Positions 33,590-42,224 of a DNA stretch of 64,000 nt are shown here, piece after piece. The position numbers and the translations under genes are program-made. This DNA comes from Gammaproteobacteria bacterium (GTDB taxonomy: Bacteria > Pseudomonadota > Gammaproteobacteria > JAKBBU01), in assembly GCA_021773195.1 (NCBI GenBank), contig JAJFKN010000008.1:1-64000 (forward strand), written 5' to 3'. The notes under the pieces were generated by a model. It had not been told where the DNA came from. It was given only the letters and a program-made list of their open reading frames with translations, and did no database searches. The first letter of the stretch is position 1. Every line of letters starts with the position of its first letter.

Positions 33590-34348
33590 ATGGCTAGTGA
33601 AAAAGGCGATGAGCCACGTAATAGGGGTATATATTTACTCCCCAATTTACTCACCACCAGCAGTTTATTTGCGGGTTTTTACGCCATTGTGGCGGCCATG
33701 CGTGGCCATTACAGTATTGCCGCGGCGGCCATTTTCATCGCTATGGTTATGGATGGGTTAGATGGTAGAGTGGCTCGCCTCACCAACACGCAAACTGCCT
33801 TCGGCGCACAATATGACAGTCTTTCAGATTTGGTGGCCTTTGGTATTGCACCTAGTCTCGTAATCTACGCTTGGGCATTATACAGTTTAGGGAAAATAGG
33901 CTGGCTAGTGGCTTTCATTTATAGTGTCGCCACGGCATTACGCCTCGCTCGTTTTAATGCGACTTTGGATACAGCAGATAAACGTTACTTCACTGGACTG
34001 CCTTCACCGGCTGCTGCAGGTTGGGTCGCATCAACGGTTTGGATTGGTCATGAGTTTGGCCTTAAGTCATTGCATGGCAGTGCCATAACCGCTGCCATTA
34101 TTACTGTAGTGGCAGGTGTCTTGATGGTGAGTAACATTCGTTACTATAGTTTCAAGGAATTTGACATGAAGGGCAAAGTGCCTTTTATCATGGTATTAGT
34201 CGTGGTGTTGATGTTTGTCATTATTTCCACGGACCCACCACAGGTCTTATTCTATGCCTTTACTGCTTTTGTCCTATCGGGGCCCGTCATGGCATTTTTC
34301 CGTTGGCGCAAGATGAAGCGTCTTTCTAAGCGTTCCAATAATAATTAA
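33590..34348 (+). CDS. pssA: CDP-diacylglycerol-serine O-phosphatidyltransferase (phosphatidylserine synthase)
   Basis: Integral membrane enzyme making phosphatidylserine from CDP-diacylglycerol and serine, the step before phosphatidylethanolamine. 252 residues. The CDP-alcohol phosphotransferase motif DG-x2-DG-x-AR...G-x3-D-x3-D is complete (Asp55, Asp58, Asp76, Asp80). About eight hydrophobic helices follow, as in type II enzymes. GGGG precedes the ATG. It ends overlapping yciA tail-to-tail by four bases. Confidence 0.93.
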   Translation: MASEKGDEPRNRGIYLLPNLLTTSSLFAGFYAIVAAMRGHYSIAAAAIFIAMVMDGLDGRVARLTNTQTAFGAQYDSLSDLVAFGIAPSLVIYAWALYSLGKIGWLVAFIYSVATALRLARFNATLDTADKRYFTGLPSPAAAGWVASTVWIGHEFGLKSLHGSAITAAIITVVAGVLMVSNIRYYSFKEFDMKGKVPFIMVLVVVLMFVIISTDPPQVLFYAFTAFVLSGPVMAFFRWRKMKRLSKRSNNN

Positions 34349-34731
34349 TGTTGATCAATGGGGCGTGGTTTACCTGAGTCATCAATAGCAACAAAGATGA
34401 AGGTACCATCGGTGACTTTTCTATGGGATTCTTGGTCCATGGAAATAGCCCAAACTTGTAAGCTAATGTTCATAGAAGTACGGCCTACTTTTTTCATTTC
34501 AGCATAACAACAAACCGTATCGCCCACTTTTACTGGCGTAATGAAACTCATGGCTTCAACCGCCACAGTGGCAGAACGACCGCGGCAGGTTTGTTTCGCC
34601 AAAATTGAGGCGCCCAAATCCATTTGACTCATGAGCCAACCACCAAAAATATCGCCATTGGCATTAGTGTCTTTTGGCATGGCAATGGTGCGAATCACCA
34701 ATTCACCTTGAGGTGTTTCTTTCTCAGACAT
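34345..34731 (-). CDS. yciA: Acyl-CoA thioesterase, YciA-like hotdog protein
   Basis: A hotdog-fold thioesterase of 128 residues that hydrolyses acyl-CoAs. Conserved features are TIAMPKDTNANGDIFGGWLMSQMDLG (seen as two blocks around the catalytic NGDIFGG) and AVEAMSFITPVKVGD. Length equals E. coli YciA within a few residues. It follows argD by nine bases on the same strand, so they form an operon. Its 3' end overlaps the pssA 3' end. Confidence 0.93.
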   Translation of the reverse strand: MSEKETPQGELVIRTIAMPKDTNANGDIFGGWLMSQMDLGASILAKQTCRGRSATVAVEAMSFITPVKVGDTVCCYAEMKKVGRTSMNISLQVWAISMDQESHRKVTDGTFIFVAIDDSGKPRPIDQH

Positions 34732-34740
34732 AGTTATAAC

Positions 34741-35919
34741 CTACTGTTCATTGAAGTATGCTGTAAGTGTAGCATGTAATTTTTCAATGAGAATATCCAG
34801 TTCAGCAGTTTGAATAATCAGGGGCGGTAATAGCCGTATAGCATTGGTTTTTGTGACATTAAAAATAAGGCCTTGCTCTAGCCCGTATTTTCTTAAGGCC
34901 ATGCAATCTTGGTCTAATTGGATGCCTATCATTAGTCCCTTAATGCGGATTTCAGTGATTTGAGGAAACTCTCGCAGGGATTCTCGTAATTGTTTCTCAA
35001 GGTAGCTACTCATGGCTTGCACATGATTTAATAAATCTTCTTGTACAATAGTGTCCAAAACCGCTTGTGATACATGGCAAGCGAAAGGGTTGCCACCCAG
35101 TGTTGTGCCATGTTTCCCTGGCTGGAAAATATCAATAGCTTCGCCATGGGCTAAACAAGCACCTATCGGAATGCCGTTACCTAAAGCTTTTGCTAAGGTC
35201 AAAACATCTGGAATAATATTTTCATGTTGATACGCAAAATATTGACCGGTATGTCCAATGCCCGTTTGCACTTCATCCAATATCATTAACCAACCCTGGT
35301 CATCACAAAGTTTGCGTATGCCTTTTAGATATCCTTCGTCAGGAATGATAATGCCCGCGTTACCTAAGATGGGTTCCAACATAACGGCAACAATATCGGA
35401 ACTGTTGTGAGCTAAAGTTTCTAAGGCTTCTAAGTCATTATAAGGAGCACGCAAAAAACCTTGTACTAAAGGTTCAAATCCTGCTTGAATTGTACGGTTG
35501 CCCGAAGCACTTAGGGTGGCAAGCGTGCGACCATGGAATCCGCCTTCCATAGCAATAATAGTTGGATTTTTGATGCCCTTATTGTGGCCGTAAAGGCGAG
35601 CTAATTTAATAGCAGCTTCATTTGCCTCAGCACCAGAGTTAGCAAAAAATACTTGGTCCATGCTAGAAAGGTTTGTTAAGGTTTGTGCGAGTTTTTCCTG
35701 TTGTGGAATTTCAAAACCATTAGAAACATGCAGTACTTTTTGTGCTTGCTGTGTAATAGCTTCGAGAATAGCCGGATGGCAATGTCCTAATACACTAACG
35801 GCAATACCGCTCAAGGCATCTAAGTATTTTTCCCCCTGGGTATCCCAAAGCCAAACACCTTCTCCACACTCGAAAGAAATAGGCGATCGGTTGTAGGCAG
35901 GCATGATTACATCGGTCAT
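34741..35919 (-). CDS. argD: Acetylornithine / succinyldiaminopimelate aminotransferase
   Basis: PLP class-III aminotransferase of 392 residues. Family signatures: GEKYLDALSGIAVSVLGH, FFANSGAEANEAAIKLAR, GGFHGRTLATLSASG, LDEVQTGIGHTG, and the PLP lysine in TLAKALGNGIPIGA. It serves arginine synthesis and/or lysine/peptidoglycan synthesis as DapC; with no other arg gene nearby the DapC role may dominate (inference). First gene of an argD-yciA operon. Confidence 0.9.
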   Translation of the reverse strand: MTDVIMPAYNRSPISFECGEGVWLWDTQGEKYLDALSGIAVSVLGHCHPAILEAITQQAQKVLHVSNGFEIPQQEKLAQTLTNLSSMDQVFFANSGAEANEAAIKLARLYGHNKGIKNPTIIAMEGGFHGRTLATLSASGNRTIQAGFEPLVQGFLRAPYNDLEALETLAHNSSDIVAVMLEPILGNAGIIIPDEGYLKGIRKLCDDQGWLMILDEVQTGIGHTGQYFAYQHENIIPDVLTLAKALGNGIPIGACLAHGEAIDIFQPGKHGTTLGGNPFACHVSQAVLDTIVQEDLLNHVQAMSSYLEKQLRESLREFPQITEIRIKGLMIGIQLDQDCMALRKYGLEQGLIFNVTKTNAIRLLPPLIIQTAELDILIEKLHATLTAYFNEQ

Positions 35920-35964
35920 AGCTTTCCTTTAGGTTCTAAATGATTTCGTCACCTTAAAAACGCA

Positions 35965-36066
35965 AAAAGTGGATTGACCTTTTATAAACATGGCGTGAGC
36001 ACATTCCTGTTGCCTTTTAGCCCGTGTCCTTGGGGCTAAGAGTTTGCAATACGTCAATCCACCTTT
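35965..36066 (-). ncRNA. Structured spacer, possible small RNA between sodB and argD
   Basis: Long-range arms GTGGATTGAC (35969-35978) and GTCAATCCAC (36053-36062) pair perfectly over 10 bp, extending by three A-T pairs after one mismatch. Inside lies a second hairpin, TTAGCCC (36017-36023) with GGGCTAA (36033-36039). On the minus strand the outer stem is followed by TTTTT, terminator-like. The 184-base spacer has no gene. It could be a small RNA, a sodB mRNA 3' element, or an argD leader. No known RNA family was recognised. Confidence 0.4.
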
Positions 36067-36103
36067 CACATTATATGTTGGGCGCGCACAATTGACTAAT
36101 TAT

Positions 36104-36685
36104 CTATTTTGCAAAATTCGCGTTAGCAAAGTCCCAATTGACCAAATCCCAAAAATGCTCGACGTATTTGGGGCGCGCGTTGCGATAATCAATATAATAA
36201 GCGTGTTCCCACACATCACAGGTTAGTAGGGGGATGATGCCGTCAGTCAGTGGTGTTCCAGCGTTGCTGGTACTAATGACATCTAAGCCATTATTTTCTT
36301 TTTTAATCAGCCATGCCCAGCCGGAACCAAAAGTCGTAATAGCTGCTTGGCTGAATTTTTCTTTAAATTTTTCAAATGAACCAAAGGATTCATTGATAGC
36401 ATCAGCCATAGCGCCTGTAGGTTCGCCACCACCATTGGGTGATAATGAATGCCAATAAAAAGTGTGATTCCAAATCTGTGCCGCATTATTAAAAACACCA
36501 CCAGAAGCTTTTTGAATGATGGTTTCTAAATCCATGCCGGCATAATCTGAACCGGGAACTAGTTTATTTAGATTATCCACGTAGGTACGGTGATGTTTGC
36601 CATAGTGGTATTCTAAGGTCTCTTTAGAAATGTGGGGCTCTAAGGCGTTTAATTCGTAAGGTAATTCGGGCAGTTTGAAGCTCAT
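36104..36685 (-). CDS. sodB: Iron superoxide dismutase
   Basis: Cytoplasmic Fe-SOD, 193 residues from the ATG at 36685, which has GGAGA upstream; an in-frame ATG at 36808 would add 41 unrelated residues and is rejected. Metal ligands are visible: His27, the His in [11 protein letters not shown], and the Asp and His in [11 protein letters not shown]. The [15 protein letters not shown] segment with Gln is the Fe-type signature. It is divergent from grxD and lies in an iron and oxidative-stress cluster. Confidence 0.97.
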   Translation of the reverse strand: MSFKLPELPYELNALEPHISKETLEYHYGKHHRTYVDNLNKLVPGSDYAGMDLETIIQKASGGVFNNAAQIWNHTFYWHSLSPNGGGEPTGAMADAINESFGSFEKFKEKFSQAAITTFGSGWAWLIKKENNGLDVISTSNAGTPLTDGIIPLLTCDVWEHAYYIDYRNARPKYVEHFWDLVNWDFANANFAK

Positions 36686-36825
36686 GGCGTTCTCCTTGTT
36701 CAGGCTGCATGAAAGAAGGACACAGTTTAATTTTGCCAGGTTGAGAAAGCAAGGAATTAAAGATAAGTAGCGTTGAAGTGAGGAAATGCGTATAATTCGA
36801 CCTTCCAATTAATATGAGGCAAACT

Positions 36826-37140
36826 ATGGACACACTACAACGAATTAAAGATCAAATCGCTAATAACGCTGTTATTCTTTATATGAAAGGAACGCCGGAT
36901 ATGCCTCGTTGTGGCTTTTCTGCCACAGCTGTACGGGCTTTAGCCGCCTGCGGTGTGGAGTTTGCTTACGTAGATATCTTAGAAGACCCTGAAGTTCGTT
37001 CTACTTTGCCAGCCTTTGCCAATTGGCCCACTTTCCCCCAGCTTTATATTCACGGAGAATTGATTGGTGGCAGCGATATCATTGCTGAAATGTATGAAAG
37101 CGGCGAATTGCAGAAGCTGCTGCAGGGCGAGGGTGCTTAG
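36826..37140 (+). CDS. grxD: Monothiol glutaredoxin, Grx4 type
   Basis: A 104-residue monothiol glutaredoxin that handles [2Fe-2S] clusters. The active site is Cys29-Gly-Phe-Ser32, preceded by the KGTPDMPRCGFS segment; the NWPTFPQLYIHGELIGGSDI region binds glutathione. ATG 36826 is chosen because GAGG lies eight bases upstream; the earlier in-frame ATG (36814) overlaps that site. Divergent from sodB, which gives the pair a shared promoter region. Confidence 0.96.
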   Translation: MDTLQRIKDQIANNAVILYMKGTPDMPRCGFSATAVRALAACGVEFAYVDILEDPEVRSTLPAFANWPTFPQLYIHGELIGGSDIIAEMYESGELQKLLQGEGA

Positions 37141-37151
37141 CGGTCATTAAT

Positions 37152-37300
37152 TTGGACTCACCTGTCCCCTGGGGGGCGCTTTCGCGGGAATGACCTTTGA
37201 ATTTTCCCCTCACGTCACCCCGGATTGCGCAGCAATTCCGGGGTCTATTTATTATGAATTGGACTCACCTGTCCCCTGGGGGCGCTTTCGCGGGAATGAT
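37152..37300. repeat. Direct repeat pair around a palindrome
   Basis: Two near-identical copies of a unit of about 42 bases (TTGGACTCACCTGTCCCCTG, then GGGGCGCTTTCGCGGGAATGA; 37152-37193 and about 37259-37299) flank the palindrome CCCCGGATTGC-gca-GCAATTCCGGGG (about 37213-37233), which is also present at about 26670. It fills the gap between grxD and bfr. No coding function is seen. Confidence 0.8.
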
Positions 37301-37335
37301 GTCAGTGAAGGGGAAATCCACTAGTTTAGCCTATA

Positions 37336-37800
37336 TTAAACCTGTGTTTGCAGGTAGTTTTGCTCACCCAGTTTGTCGAAGAGGTTTAACTGGGTTTCCA
37401 ACCAATCCACATGTTCTTCTTCACTGTCCAAGATTTTTTGTAAAAGGTCACGGGTGACGTAGTCACGCACGTGTTCGGCGTGTTTGATGCCATCGCGTAA
37501 GTCGGGAATGGCTTGGTTTTCCAAGCGTAAGTCACATTCCAGCATTTCCTTAACATGTTCGCCAATGAAAAGCTTGCCTAAGTCCTGTAGGTTGGGTAAG
37601 CCACCTAAAAAGAGAATGCGATCGGCTAACACATCGGCGTGTTTCATTTCATCGATGGATTCTTCGTATTCTTTTTCAGCTAACTTTGTGAAGCCCCAAT
37701 CCTTCAGCATTTTTGAATGAAGAAAATATTGGTTGATGGCAATGAGTTCATTGGCCAATGCTTTATTTAAGTGTTCGATGACTGTTGTATCGCCTTGCAT
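37336..37800 (-). CDS. bfr: Bacterioferritin
   Basis: Iron-storage protein that assembles as a 24-mer with heme. 154 residues, close to E. coli Bfr. Ferroxidase and heme residues are in place: Glu18, Glu51, the heme Met52 and His54 in IDEMKHAD, and later Glu and His in [15 protein letters not shown] precedes the ATG. It follows bfd on the same strand but has its own promoter and a Fur-box-like site upstream. Confidence 0.97.
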   Translation of the reverse strand: MQGDTTVIEHLNKALANELIAINQYFLHSKMLKDWGFTKLAEKEYEESIDEMKHADVLADRILFLGGLPNLQDLGKLFIGEHVKEMLECDLRLENQAIPDLRDGIKHAEHVRDYVTRDLLQKILDSEEEHVDWLETQLNLFDKLGEQNYLQTQV

Positions 37801-37838
37801 GCTGTTGTCCTATTGAGGTTAAATGATCTGATACCCCA

Positions 37839-37919
37839 ATTTTAGGAAAATCAGCCCCTAAAAGTCAAGCATTATTCTATGCAACTTATTGAAAATTAAA
37901 TGGTAATCGCTATCATTCG
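37839..37919 (-). promoter_or_regulatory. bfr promoter and Fur-box-like site
   Basis: Minus-strand promoter TTGACT (37864-37869) and TAAAAT (37839-37844) with about 19 bases between. An inverted repeat TTTTAGG/CCTAAAA (37840-37846, 37857-37863) lies between them. Further upstream, 37900-37919 reads on the minus strand as AATGATAGCGATTACCATT, a symmetric match to the Fur core GATAATGATAATCATTATC with several mismatches. Control by Fur is inferred. Confidence 0.5.
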
Positions 37920-37926
37920 CGAATGG

Positions 37927-38115
37927 CTAGCTGGCAGGGTGGGCGCGTGGCTTTAGGCCATGCTGACGAAGCAATTGGCGGGTGTATATACCGCATTTAC
38001 CGCATTGAGTGGCTACTCCTAACTTCTTGTTTAAATCACGCATACAGCAAGCACCATCGTCGATGGCACTACGGATTTGACCTTCCGTTACTTGGCGACA
38101 TAAACAAACAACCAC
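37927..38115 (-). CDS. bfd: Bacterioferritin-associated ferredoxin
   Basis: A 62-residue [2Fe-2S] protein that reduces Bfr to release stored iron. The four cluster cysteines are Cys4, Cys6, Cys38 and Cys41, in the family pattern CLC...TQCGKC. It precedes bfr on the same strand with 126 bases between. A good Fur-box match lies about 48-66 bases upstream of its ATG, so induction on iron starvation is expected. Confidence 0.95.
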   Translation of the reverse strand: MVVCLCRQVTEGQIRSAIDDGACCMRDLNKKLGVATQCGKCGIYTRQLLRQHGLKPRAHPAS

Positions 38116-38162
38116 TTAGGGCTCCTTTGACTAATATTTAGACTATATATCTTCATGATAGG

Positions 38163-38181
38163 CTGAATGAGAATCATTGTC
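38163..38181 (-). promoter_or_regulatory. Fur-box-like site between bfd and ahpC
   Basis: CTGAATGAGAATCATTGTC matches the 19-base Fur consensus GATAATGATAATCATTATC at 14 positions, including the AATGA...AATCATT core. It lies 48-66 bases upstream of bfd. The ahpC start is 190 bases away on the other side. Pattern-based assignment. Confidence 0.6.
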
Positions 38182-38371
38182 AATGTCATTTAGCTCTTTC
38201 CCTTCTTCATTTAAGGGGTTTGACTTAGGGTAATTTCTAGAGGAAACTCGCCCAGAGATTGCCGTCGCTGCGGCCAAAGGGTTATCAATGCGGTAACCAT
38301 TTACTAGAGTGCGCTGCCTAGCGTTAAGCGCCTCATCCATCCTAATCCTTAAACTACAGAGGGAATAAAAC

Positions 38372-38971
38372 ATGTTAGTCGGTAAACAAGCCCCTGATTT
38401 TACCAGCGCAGCCGTATTAGGCAGTGGTGAAATCGTCGAGAATTTTAATTTAGCCAATACCATTAAAGGTAAGTATGGTTTGGTCTTTTTCTATCCCTTG
38501 GACTTCACTTTTGTTTGTCCTTCTGAATTAATTGCTCTGAACAACCATTTGGCTGCCTTTAAGGAAAGAAATGTGGAAGTGATTGGTGTTTCCATTGATT
38601 CTCATTTTACTCATAACGCTTGGCGTAACACGCCTGTTGAGAAGGGCGGTATTGGCGCCTTAGGTTATCCCTTAGTTGCCGACATGAATCATGCCATTAG
38701 CCAAGCCTATGGCGTTGAGCACCCAATAGCGGGCGTTTCATTCCGTGGTACTTTCATCATTGATAAAAACGGCATGGTTCGTTCACAGATCGTCAATGAC
38801 CTGCCTATCGGTAGAAATGTGGAAGAGTTGTTGCGTTTATTCGACGCAGTACAGTTTCATGAAGAAAATGGTGAAGTTTGTCCTGCCAATTGGCGTAAGG
38901 GTGACACCGCAATGAAACCAACACCTGAAGGTGTCGCTAGTTATTTAGCGGATAATGCTGAAGGTTTATAA
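38372..38971 (+). CDS. ahpC: 2-Cys peroxiredoxin (AhpC/TSA family, Prx1 type)
   Basis: Peroxide-reducing enzyme of 199 residues. Peroxidatic Cys49 lies in YPLDFTFVCPSE and the resolving Cys in GEVCPANWRKG near residue 169, the typical 2-Cys arrangement. AGAGGG precedes the ATG. No ahpF or ahpD is adjacent, so electrons probably come from thioredoxin. It belongs with sodB, bfr and bfd in one stress and iron neighbourhood. Confidence 0.95.
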   Translation: MLVGKQAPDFTSAAVLGSGEIVENFNLANTIKGKYGLVFFYPLDFTFVCPSELIALNNHLAAFKERNVEVIGVSIDSHFTHNAWRNTPVEKGGIGALGYPLVADMNHAISQAYGVEHPIAGVSFRGTFIIDKNGMVRSQIVNDLPIGRNVEELLRLFDAVQFHEENGEVCPANWRKGDTAMKPTPEGVASYLADNAEGL

Positions 38972-39716
38972 GTTTTTACTGAACGGTCTGGTGGATGCGC
39001 TTTTTGTTTTTAAATAGGTTCTGCTGTGTTTTAGCGATTTTAATAGATTATTTTAGCAGTAGAATTTGTCGAAAAGCGCTCCCGCCTTTAGCCGTGAGGG
39101 AAAAAAATCACTGTAATTTAAGTCATTTCATTTCTCTTAATTTTATTTTATGCCTAAATTACCTTTAGGTTGGGAAGATATTATTTGAAATAAATATCCG
39201 GATCGAGATCTTTTTTGTGGATAACTTTATTGAATATGTGTATACCGTAACCACTTTATAAAAAATCCCCCATAGTTTTAAAAAATAATTAGAAATGGGT
39301 TGCATACTCCATTCATCATTATTAGAATTGCTCAAATGTTTATACGACGTTATTAAAAACTTTAGTAAAGTTTTATAAAAGATATATCTTGTTTGATCAA
39401 TTTAATATCATTTTTATGACGTCTAACACAATGACGTTGCAGATATTTCCGAGTTTATCGGGGATGTTCTAGACAAACGTCAAATTTGTGTGTTAAATGT
39501 TTCCATCATCTTTATTTTTGATGGAAATTTAGGATTCGCATACAGTTACTTATAACCGTATGCAAACGGGATTAAGGTTGAGTCTGCGCAGTATTGGGGA
39601 ACAATGTGCGGTTATCTTCCTTATGTTAAAACCTAGGTGGTGGTTATCGTTACTGACGGTACCATCGAAATTTCCCCGGGGTAATTTTCTATAACGAGTC
39701 AAGGAGATTTTGGAGT
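38972..39716 (+). other. Long AT-rich leader region of the first LbtU-like porin gene
   Basis: 745 bases without a convincing gene. It contains two DnaA-box-like nonamers in the same orientation, 21 bp apart: TGTGGATAA (39216-39224, perfect) and TGTGTATAC (39237-39245, one mismatch). The first is preceded by two GATC sites. Further on are two clean hairpins: TTTCCATCA/TGATGGAAA (39500-39527) and GCATACaGTTA-ctta-TAACcGTATGC (39538-39563). AAGGAG precedes the porin ATG. A long structured mRNA leader is likely; function unknown. Confidence 0.5.
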
Positions 39717-41156
39717 ATGTCTAAAGTCATCGTAAATCGCGTATCACGTGCGACGATCCTAGCTTTAGGTATGTCCGCTGCGGGTTTGGCATTTGCCGCA
39801 ACCCCAGTTAGTGCTGGTACTTATACTGCTGTTTCACCTAATTCTTCTCCCAGAGAAGATGTGGCTGATTTGCAGACACGTGCCAACCAAATGGACGAAC
39901 TTATTAGCAACAATGAAAGCGCTATCTTAACGAGCGAACCTTCTTTAGGTACGCAATGGATGAACCGCATCGTGGTAAGCGGCAACATCTATGCAGATGG
40001 TCGTCTTTCTTCACGTAGTTATCAAGACGTAGGTAGTGCAGGCGCAAGCCGTAACCCTACAGCCTTCGGTGCTGCATCCCAATCGGGTTCTACCTTCGGT
40101 AGCAAATCTAGCTCAGGTCTTAGCTTAGGCGAGTCTGAAATAGATTTAGATGCTCAAATTAACTGTTGGGTTAAAGCCCACTTAACATTGTCTGGTAATG
40201 ACGGTGATGATACCGATCAGTTCCACAGTGATGTAAACAATGGTGTATTTACGCCTATTTACTCCGACAATAACACATTAATGGCACCTGAAGACAAGTT
40301 GACCATGGATGAGCGTTGGATTGATGAAGCCTATGTAACATTAGGTGACTTCACTCGCAGCCCATTCTATGCGACAGCTGGTCGTGGTTATGTACCTTTC
40401 GGTCATTACACCAAGCATGAGCTAACCCCAGAAATGACAACCATTTTGACGGAAACTCAAGCTAGTGCTTTCGCAAATGCTGGTTTTGCTACACCTTTCT
40501 ATGATAACTCTATGGTACATGGTTCTGCCTTTACCTTGAGTGGTCTACGTAAAGCGGGTAAACCTCAGCAATTACGTAACTTCGGTGGCGACTTAGGTAT
40601 TTCCAAAAAGGATCCTACCTTCGGTTATAACACTGGCGTAAGTTACTTAAACAACATGGCCGATACCAATAGCTCAACAAACGTTATTGCTTTCGGTGGT
40701 GGTGCTATCGGTGCTGCTGCAACAGGTGCTAATGAGCAATACACCAAGAGCGTTGGTGCAGTATCTGCCCACGCTGGTGCAAACTACGGTCCTTTCAACG
40801 CAGAAGTTAACGGTGTAACAGCCTTAAGTCACTACAATGTAGCTGACCTAGCTTATGCTTGTGGAGCGAACGGTGCGTGCAGAGGCGCTCAGCCTGCAGC
40901 TGTTGGTGCTTTAGCTGGTTACAACTTCGACACGGTTGGTCATGATAGTCAATTCTATCTTCGTTATGGCCATTCATGGGAGTCTGCTGGTCTAGCACAA
41001 CCTCAAAATCGCTACTTAGCTGGTTACAGCATTGATCTTGCCAAGAATACCACCATGGAATTCCAAGGCATGTACAATGATGATTACTCCACTAAGAAAG
41101 GCGGTACTGGTGAAGGTGATTGGGAAGGTGCAGTACGTTTAGGCGTCCACTTCTAA
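39717..41156 (+). CDS. LbtU-like outer-membrane porin
   Basis: Exported beta-barrel of 479 residues. The signal peptide ends near residue 27 (GLAFA). A short coiled-coil follows (about 45-70, DLQTRANQMDELISNN), then the barrel with TAGRGYVPFGHY and the C-terminal aromatic end (GVHF). This layout resembles the LbtU siderophore-porin family of Legionella. It shares YVPFG, SYLNN..D/YNIAD and QNRYLAGYSI-type segments with the longer porin at 43375, so the two are paralogues. Nearby Fur sites suggest an iron link, though substrate is not proven. A strong terminator follows. Confidence 0.75.
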   Translation: MSKVIVNRVSRATILALGMSAAGLAFAATPVSAGTYTAVSPNSSPREDVADLQTRANQMDELISNNESAILTSEPSLGTQWMNRIVVSGNIYADGRLSSRSYQDVGSAGASRNPTAFGAASQSGSTFGSKSSSGLSLGESEIDLDAQINCWVKAHLTLSGNDGDDTDQFHSDVNNGVFTPIYSDNNTLMAPEDKLTMDERWIDEAYVTLGDFTRSPFYATAGRGYVPFGHYTKHELTPEMTTILTETQASAFANAGFATPFYDNSMVHGSAFTLSGLRKAGKPQQLRNFGGDLGISKKDPTFGYNTGVSYLNNMADTNSSTNVIAFGGGAIGAAATGANEQYTKSVGAVSAHAGANYGPFNAEVNGVTALSHYNVADLAYACGANGACRGAQPAAVGALAGYNFDTVGHDSQFYLRYGHSWESAGLAQPQNRYLAGYSIDLAKNTTMEFQGMYNDDYSTKKGGTGEGDWEGAVRLGVHF

Positions 41157-41190
41157 AATCCCTAACTAGTATACCTGTTAAAGGTAATTG

Positions 41191-41218
41191 GCCCGCCATC
41201 ACTGGCGGGCTTTTTTTT
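41191..41218 (+). terminator. Terminator after the first porin gene
   Basis: Perfect stem GCCCGCCA/TGGCGGGC (41191-41198, 41203-41210) with a TCAC loop and eight T residues. Confidence 0.97.
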
Positions 41219-41449
41219 AGGTCAAAACCTTCACTTCTGTTCGATCTTGAAAGAAAAATTCCTAAGAAGTGTTCATGTATTATCTATACACTGTGCCCCT
41301 TTTCAGGAATTTTTTTCCAATCTCACTTTAAAACTGAAGGTTTCAAAATCCCACCTTTATTTTTGGCCGATCCCCAATGGCGGATGCCTCCATATAATAT
41401 GGCGTAGCATCACACGCCAGTCATGTTGAAATTAATTGGCAAAGTTACT

Positions 41450-41575
41450 GTCTTCCTGGAATTTTGCATAGCAAAATATCCAGGATCCAGAGCTGAGTAG
41501 AATGTTCTCCTGGATCATGCCTGTCTGAGGCGCGGTCGAGACGCGGTAAGACGATGCCTTCATGGCATGACTACC
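41450..41575. repeat. Dispersed repeat, third copy of the GTCTTCCTGG core family
   Basis: The core GTCTTCCTGGAATTTTGC is identical to 4105-4122 and is followed by a TCCAGGATCCAGAGC segment also shared with the 4.1 kb copy. A hairpin ATGCC-ttcat-GGCAT ends the element. It occupies the second half of the 453-base gap 41157-41609; the first half holds the porin terminator and AT-rich sequence without a gene. Confidence 0.75.
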
Positions 41576-41609
41576 TTGGGGGGGCTTCTGCTGATTCATT
41601 CTAGGATTA

Positions 41610-42224
41610 TTAGAAATTATATTCGTTAACCATTTTGCAGAAGAGCTCTGCGGTTTTTTCTGCATCGTAAAGTGCTGAGTGGGCTTCTTTAGGATTAAAA
41701 GACACGCGTGCCATTTCCATAATCCTAGCTAGAATAGTTTGCCCATAGATTAGGGCGCCTAGGGTGGCAGTATCAAAGCTAGTGAAATCGTGAAAGGGGT
41801 CGTTTTGAATATCGGAGCGTTTTACGGCAGATTTCATGAAACATAAATCAAACCAAGCATTGTGGCCCACTAAAACAGCCTTATTACAGCGCTGTATTCT
41901 TAATTCTTCTCGAACAGCAGAAAAAATATGTTCTAAGGCAACTTTTTCTGGGCGCGCAAAACGCAGGGGGTGATGAGGGTCAATGTTATTGAATTCAAGA
42001 GCCGCTGGATCTAAAAGAGATCCTTCAAAGGGTTCAACATGCTCATGCAAGGTTTTCTTTACACGCAATTTCCCCTCATTATCCATGTAAGTCACTACCG
42101 CAGCTATTTCCAATAGGGCGTGTTTTTGTGGGGTAAAACCACCAGTCTCAACATCTATAACGATGGGTAAAAAACCACGGAAGCGGGATTTAATTTGCAA
42201 TGTTATGCTCCTGATACTTGCCAT
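41610..42224 (-). CDS. rnt: Ribonuclease T
   Basis: DEDD-family 3'-5' exoribonuclease that matures tRNA and other stable RNA ends. 204 residues. Exo I motif IDVETGGF with Asp24 and Glu26; Exo [11 protein letters not shown]; Exo [17 protein letters not shown] with the catalytic His and Asp. [18 protein letters not shown] matches E. coli RNase T closely. It overlaps the upstream pyrC gene by 22 bases, so the two are co-transcribed and translation may be coupled. Confidence 0.95.
   Translation of the reverse strand: MASIRSITLQIKSRFRGFLPIVIDVETGGFTPQKHALLEIAAVVTYMDNEGKLRVKKTLHEHVEPFEGSLLDPAALEFNNIDPHHPLRFARPEKVALEHIFSAVREELRIQRCNKAVLVGHNAWFDLCFMKSAVKRSDIQNDPFHDFTSFDTATLGALIYGQTILARIMEMARVSFNPKEAHSALYDAEKTAELFCKMVNEYNF

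Noticed and set aside
38972..39716. Chromosomal replication origin in the gene-free region
   Set aside because: Only two DnaA-like boxes were found, and no dnaA, dnaN, gidA or rpmH gene is nearby; kept only as a finding to check.
41247..41429. 60-residue plus-strand frame after the porin terminator
   Set aside because: Intergenic, no ribosome site, no domain, and runs towards a dispersed repeat.
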